From the NCBI GenBank assembly GCA_947456855.1, contig CANGTR010000002.1, positions 1 through 64,000 on the forward strand: a DNA stretch of 64,000 nucleotides, given 5' to 3'. Position numbers and translations under genes: made by a program. This DNA comes from Sphingobacteriia bacterium (GTDB taxonomy: Bacteria; Bacteroidota; Bacteroidia; Chitinophagales; Chitinophagaceae). Below are positions 59,262 through 64,000 of this stretch, piece after piece. How positions within the stretch are numbered: the stretch's first letter is position 1; each line of letters begins with the position of its first letter. The notes under the pieces are model-generated. The model saw only the letters and a list, made by a program, of their open reading frames with translations. It did no database searches and was not told where the DNA came from.

Positions 59262-60568
59262 AACCGTCGTTGACTATTAAATGTGTTTACAACAGTGTAT
59301 CCTACTAATTCATCATGCCTTCCTCCTATTGCTCTATAATACACCAATATATTATATTCATTTTCGGTTTCCCAATAGTTCCCCTCTGTTATAGACGGAT
59401 CGGCTTTAGCCGTATTTTTTTTTGTATCGCGCGTTACATATGTATAATTGTAATAGCCCTGTTTAAGAAAAAGCTTTTTTATATACACCCCTTGCTTTGC
59501 ATCAAATTGCATCAATGAGGTATCCCCAATTTGATTGCCTGTTAGCTCACCCAACAAGTACATATTTACCCCATGAAAAGCTTGCCCATTTGGTGGAGCA
59601 ATACTAAAAACCACTTCGGCATAATCGCTTTGCCACCAAGGATTTAAGGATTCTGAATTCATGATTTCAGAAAACCCGTTGGTATCGCGGTAGTATAAAT
59701 ATTGCAGACTAGACCTTACTTTATCTTGTTTCACCGTTACTTGAAAAGGAAATTCCAATCGATTGATACGCTCTACCCTGTCGGATTCAAACCTAAAACT
59801 TTGTAAATCTAACCAGCGATATTCTTTACCTGCGGGAAATACACAATCTTGCTCCGTATTAAATTCCAAAGTATTGCCTCTAATAAAAGTTGGTTGAATA
59901 TTAATCGCTGCATTGTCCCATCTTCCATTTTGTAAAATGGTTGTTTTAAATTGCTGCGGATTGATCATTTGTAATTGTGGCGCATTTACAACCAATTGAA
60001 TCTTTTGATGTGTTCTGGTTATCTGAAAATCGAATGGCTGTAAAAACTGTGCCCCAATGTTGGTTTGTTTATCTACAATATAAAATCTTTTGGTAAACAA
60101 TAACTTACTGGTATCTGCATCCTGAAAAACTTTCAATAAATAATTACCACTTCGGGTAGGAATAGCATTTCGTTCGGGTAACACAATTTGGTAATGTACA
60201 TATGGATTTTTAGCGATAGAAGAAATGCGATACGTGCTAATTCTATTTTGCTGAAATCCTCTGATATAATCAAAAGAACTCCAAGCTGCTTCAGTCCAAT
60301 CTGCATTGCACAGTTGGTAAGTATAAAAATAATTTTTAGGACTAAGCCCCATTTCATCAAAGTGAAGCTCCATTTCATCTCCCTGATTCAAAGCCAATAT
60401 AGGAATGGCCAACTGATTGTTTTTAGGGAATAGCTTAACTGTTTTAATGCTAGAGCTGTATACTTTATCTGGCATCCTTTGCGAAAAGAGCCAAATAGGG
60501 CTTATTATTGCAATTATAATTGAAAGAGATAATTTTATTTGATGATTCATGTTGATGGTTTGCCTCAT
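59258..60568 (-). CDS. DUF5103 family protein (type IX secretion system plug-like)
   Basis: LFPKNNQLAIPILALNQGDEMELHFDEMGLSPKNYFYTYQLCNADWTEAAW...YIRGFQQNRISTYRIS; family assignment by motif recall. Confidence 0.82.
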   Translation of the reverse strand: MRQTINMNHQIKLSLSIIIAIISPIWLFSQRMPDKVYSSSIKTVKLFPKNNQLAIPILALNQGDEMELHFDEMGLSPKNYFYTYQLCNADWTEAAWSSFDYIRGFQQNRISTYRISSIAKNPYVHYQIVLPERNAIPTRSGNYLLKVFQDADTSKLLFTKRFYIVDKQTNIGAQFLQPFDFQITRTHQKIQLVVNAPQLQMINPQQFKTTILQNGRWDNAAINIQPTFIRGNTLEFNTEQDCVFPAGKEYRWLDLQSFRFESDRVERINRLEFPFQVTVKQDKVRSSLQYLYYRDTNGFSEIMNSESLNPWWQSDYAEVVFSIAPPNGQAFHGVNMYLLGELTGNQIGDTSLMQFDAKQGVYIKKLFLKQGYYNYTYVTRDTKKNTAKADPSITEGNYWETENEYNILVYYRAIGGRHDELVGYTVVNTFNSQRRF

Positions 60569-60663
60569 AAAAAGAGCTAATTATCATTGGGATAAAATCA
60601 TCATTAAATTAGCACCCTTTTCATGTGTATAATAATGATAAAAATAGTTAAAAACCATTCCAA

Positions 60664-61896
60664 TTGAACACTTCTTTTTTTATAGCAAAAAGATTGGCTT
60701 TTTCTAAACAACAGGCTTTTTCGCGTTTTATTATTCGCCTTTCTATTGGAGCAACTGCAGTTGGGGTTGCAGCTATGATTATTACCGTCTGTTTTGTAAA
60801 TGGTTTTCAACAAACTGTTGCGGAAAAAATCTACAGCTTTTGGGGACATATTCGAGTTCAACATTTTGAACCAGACAAATCTTTGGTAGCAGAAGAAATG
60901 GCCATAACAAAAAATGAAGCTGTTTTATCTACTATCAAAAACACTCCTGGAGTTAATAGAGTGCAAGCTTTTGCCACAAAATCTGCTGTAATAGAAAACA
61001 ATAAGAATATTGATGGCGTTTTATTAAAAGGCATAGAAAATAGCTACGACTCAATGCGATTAAAGCCGTATATGATCGAAGGCAAATGGATTGCTTTTAA
61101 TGACAGCAGTTACAGCAAAGAAATCATTTTATCCAAACAATTGGCCAATCTATTATCCATTCAACTGAATGACATTATCAATATTTATTTCATCAGTAGC
61201 GACAATGGCACAAAAACCTATAGAAAATTAAAAGTAGCTGGCATCTATAAAACAGGAATAGAAGAATACGATAAATTATTTGCCATTGGAGACATTCGAT
61301 TAATACAAAAAGTTAATAATTGGGAATCGGATCAAATTGGAGGCTATGAGATTTTCACCAATGATTATCATCTAGCAGATTCAATAAACACCCTTTTACT
61401 CAATGAATTACCTACCCAATGGATGAGTAGAACCATTCAATCCATTTATCCGAATATTTTTGATTGGCTTAGCATTCAGGATGTTAATAGGAATGTAATT
61501 TTTATCATTATGGCTATTGTTGCAATAATCAATTTAATTACTTGCTTGTTAATCCTCATTTTAGAAAGAACCAAGATGATTGGGATTTTAAAATCAATTG
61601 GCGCTTCTGATAAAAACATCATACAAATCTTTTTATACCATGCCACTGTTATTGCCGGGTTAGGCATTTTAATTGGATTTATTATGGGAACTGGAATAAG
61701 TTTATTACAACAATATACTGGCTTTATTAAATTAGATGAGAGCTCTTATTATGTTACTCAAGCGCCTATTTTAATTATTTGGTGGCAAATTGCTGCTATT
61801 TGCCTTGCCACTTTATGCATTTGCTATTTGGTGTTAATTATACCAGCCTTATTGATTAAAAGAATCAATCCCATCAGTGCATTGCAATTCAGGTAA
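60664..61896 (+). CDS. ABC transporter permease (LolC/LolE/FtsX family)
   Basis: FIAKRLAFSKQQAFSRFIIRLSIGATAVGVAAMI, LERTKMIGILKSIGASDKNIIQIFLYHA; TTG start. Confidence 0.9.
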   Translation: MNTSFFIAKRLAFSKQQAFSRFIIRLSIGATAVGVAAMIITVCFVNGFQQTVAEKIYSFWGHIRVQHFEPDKSLVAEEMAITKNEAVLSTIKNTPGVNRVQAFATKSAVIENNKNIDGVLLKGIENSYDSMRLKPYMIEGKWIAFNDSSYSKEIILSKQLANLLSIQLNDIINIYFISSDNGTKTYRKLKVAGIYKTGIEEYDKLFAIGDIRLIQKVNNWESDQIGGYEIFTNDYHLADSINTLLLNELPTQWMSRTIQSIYPNIFDWLSIQDVNRNVIFIIMAIVAIINLITCLLILILERTKMIGILKSIGASDKNIIQIFLYHATVIAGLGILIGFIMGTGISLLQQYTGFIKLDESSYYVTQAPILIIWWQIAAICLATLCICYLVLIIPALLIKRINPISALQFR

Positions 61897-61900
61897 TTTT

Positions 61901-62623
61901 TTATTTTACAAGTTGCGATAAAAGTATGCCTGCAGCTACAGCTGCGTTGAGCGATTCTGCCTTTCCAATTCTGGGGATGCTAATTGAATTGGAAATATGA
62001 TGAAGTAATGCAGGATTAATGCCTTTAGACTCATTGCCAATTAATAATACCCCTTTTTTGTATTGCGTTTTTTCAAAAACAGATGGGGCATTCAATAAAG
62101 CACCATAAATGGGTAATTGAGTTGCCGCAAAAACCGTTTCCAAAGGCTCGTAACACACCCTTACCCTAATAAAACTTCCCATGGTGCTCTGAATTACTTT
62201 CGGATTAAAACAATCCACTGAATCGGGGCTAGCTATAATAGTATCAATACCAAACCAGTCTGCAATACGTATTAATGTGCCCATATTTCCCGGATCTTGA
62301 ATTCCATCTAGGGCCAATACCCATTTATTATCCGGAATTGTTGATTTTTTTGAAGCAGGCTCTTCCACCAATGCCAATACTTTATTGGGCGTTTGTAAAA
62401 CACTGATTTTTTTAAGTTCTTCAACCGTAACCCTTACCAAATGGGTATTTCCGATATTTTTAGCCTCCCAATCATCGGTTGCATAAACTGTTTTTATGGT
62501 AAAATCACTCAGCAATAACTCTTCCATTTGCTTAACACCTTCTACAATAAAAAGGCCAGATTGCTGTCTTTGTTTTTTATGGCACAAAGATTGAATATAT
62601 TTGATCTCATTCTTACTTAACAT
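61901..62623 (-). CDS. TrmH/SpoU family RNA methyltransferase
   Basis: LALDGIQDPGNMGTLIRIADWFGIDTIIAS, GVLLIGNESKGINPALL, SISIPRIGKAESLNAAVAAGILLSQ. Confidence 0.95.
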   Translation of the reverse strand: MLSKNEIKYIQSLCHKKQRQQSGLFIVEGVKQMEELLLSDFTIKTVYATDDWEAKNIGNTHLVRVTVEELKKISVLQTPNKVLALVEEPASKKSTIPDNKWVLALDGIQDPGNMGTLIRIADWFGIDTIIASPDSVDCFNPKVIQSTMGSFIRVRVCYEPLETVFAATQLPIYGALLNAPSVFEKTQYKKGVLLIGNESKGINPALLHHISNSISIPRIGKAESLNAAVAAGILLSQLVK

Positions 62624-62652
62624 TGAGTATGTATTTGACCTTTCAGAGGCCG

Positions 62653-64000
62653 ATGTTGAATATTGTTTCTTGTTTGTTACTGTTTACGGTATTGGTATCT
62701 TCTTGTTCGGAACAGAGCAGAACGAGTGTCAAAAATTACCCCATAAGTCGTCCTTTTGTTTACCAGAACAAAATTGAATTACTCAATAATCTTCCCAAAG
62801 ATGAGAAAAAACGTTTATTAAATCAATTGGATAATTATTGGGATGATAGTTTGAAAGTTAAAAAAGTACAAATTGCTGGATTGTTCTATAAAATCAAAGA
62901 TCCTGCTGTTTTTGATTCTACCAAGTTTAATTCTACTATTCATTTCATGAATCAATACCTTAATTCACAAGGTTATTACTATGCCCAGTTTTCCAATTCA
63001 TTTCGGATAGATACCATCAAAGATCAATTAAGAGCCTATACAACAATAAGCATCAATACAGAAAAAAGCATCAGCTTCGATTCTGTGACTTATGACTTAA
63101 ACGATTCAACGCTACAAGAAATCACCAATGATGCTATCAAAAAAACAACCTTAATCAAAGGCAATCCCTATTCCAAACAACAAATCAGTATTGAACTTGA
63201 TCGACTGGTAAACCTTTACAGAAAAAATGGATATTTTAAAATTACCAGAGAAGATTTATATGCCTTGGTAGACTCTACCAATCAAGCAGTTTTGCAACTC
63301 ACATTGGACCCTTTTGAACAAGCCAAATTATTAGCTGCCATTGAAAGATCGAAAAAAGAAAATCCCAACTGGGATATTACCATAAAAAGAAAAGACCTTA
63401 AAGATAGCAGTAGGCTTTATCAATATAAAGTTGGCAACTTGTTTTATTATCCTGAAACCAAAATCACCGAGTCGCCTGATAGTTTGTTATTAGACCATGG
63501 CTTTAAACAATTTAAGCAGGATGAAGCAGTGATGAATTATAAAGAGGGGAAATTTATTTACAAGCCGTTAAAAGAATATACTTATTTCAAAAAAGGTGAT
63601 CTGTATAACGAAGATAGATACTTTAAAACGGGTACCGGTTTAAGTCAATTGGGTGCATGGCAAAATGTAGATATTCGCCCAATAATTAGAGACAAAGACA
63701 GTTTGGATTTTTATTTTTTTATGACTCCTGCAGTTAAGCAAAGTTTTACCATCGACTTAGAAGGCAGCAGAAATACGGGAGATATTGCTACAGGTAATTT
63801 ATTGGGAATTTCTACCAATCTCACTTATAATAATCGAAACGTTTGGCAGCGTGCCATTCAATCTGTTGCTACTTTTAGAACAGGTATTGAATTAAACTTG
63901 CTTACTTCCACTAGCAAGCAAAGTGATTTGCTTCAATCATTTTTTATCAATGCAGGACATACCTATATTTTTCCCAAATTAATTCATCCCTTTAAAGGAT
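62653..64000 (+). CDS. BamA/TamA superfamily lipoprotein (TamL-like), 3' truncated by window end
   Basis: MLNIVSCLLLFTVLVSSCSEQ lipobox then POTRA-like repeats; open frame to the window edge, so absent from the ORF track. Confidence 0.7.
   Translation, partial: MLNIVSCLLLFTVLVSSCSEQSRTSVKNYPISRPFVYQNKIELLNNLPKDEKKRLLNQLDNYWDDSLKVKKVQIAGLFYKIKDPAVFDSTKFNSTIHFMNQYLNSQGYYYAQFSNSFRIDTIKDQLRAYTTISINTEKSISFDSVTYDLNDSTLQEITNDAIKKTTLIKGNPYSKQQISIELDRLVNLYRKNGYFKITREDLYALVDSTNQAVLQLTLDPFEQAKLLAAIERSKKENPNWDITIKRKDLKDSSRLYQYKVGNLFYYPETKITESPDSLLLDHGFKQFKQDEAVMNYKEGKFIYKPLKEYTYFKKGDLYNEDRYFKTGTGLSQLGAWQNVDIRPIIRDKDSLDFYFFMTPAVKQSFTIDLEGSRNTGDIATGNLLGISTNLTYNNRNVWQRAIQSVATFRTGIELNLLTSTSKQSDLLQSFFINAGHTYIFPKLIHPFKG

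Overview
64-kb chromosomal window of a low-GC Bacteroidota, probably Chitinophagaceae-like. I infer this from gene content, SusC/SusD, a DUF5103 type IX secretion plug-like protein, TANNTTTG promoter-like motifs and a tmRNA tag ending YAMAA. Most of it is core genome: tsaD, sdhCAB, trmN6, crcB, ppa, rseP, dxr, rplU-rpmA, mazG, ppk2, fsa, an FKBP isomerase, an ABC-F ATPase, ispH, a CusBA-like RND efflux pair, a purine nucleoside phosphorylase, cspA, a SpoU methyltransferase and a 3'-truncated BamA/TamL-like gene. Two structural RNAs that the ORF track does not show are on the minus strand: tmRNA (about 20188-20556) and SRP RNA (about 45044-45145). The least conventional stretch is about 16-20.6 kb. 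It holds a DUF3604 / orphan THI5-like gene pair, a membrane-anchored HNH-nuclease-like protein, a nested palindrome cluster against the 3' end of ssrA, and an AGAT-core heptamer repeat next to the ssrA 5' end. The same heptamer family forms a perfect 22-unit array at the left window edge. Other points of interest are an RND pump fused to its outer-membrane factor through a signal-peptide-like junction, and a 65-aa Lys/Ala/Pro-only H1-like protein. No CRISPR array, rRNA, canonical tRNA, intact transposase or phage was seen. All product calls are from reading motifs by eye; no database search was run.
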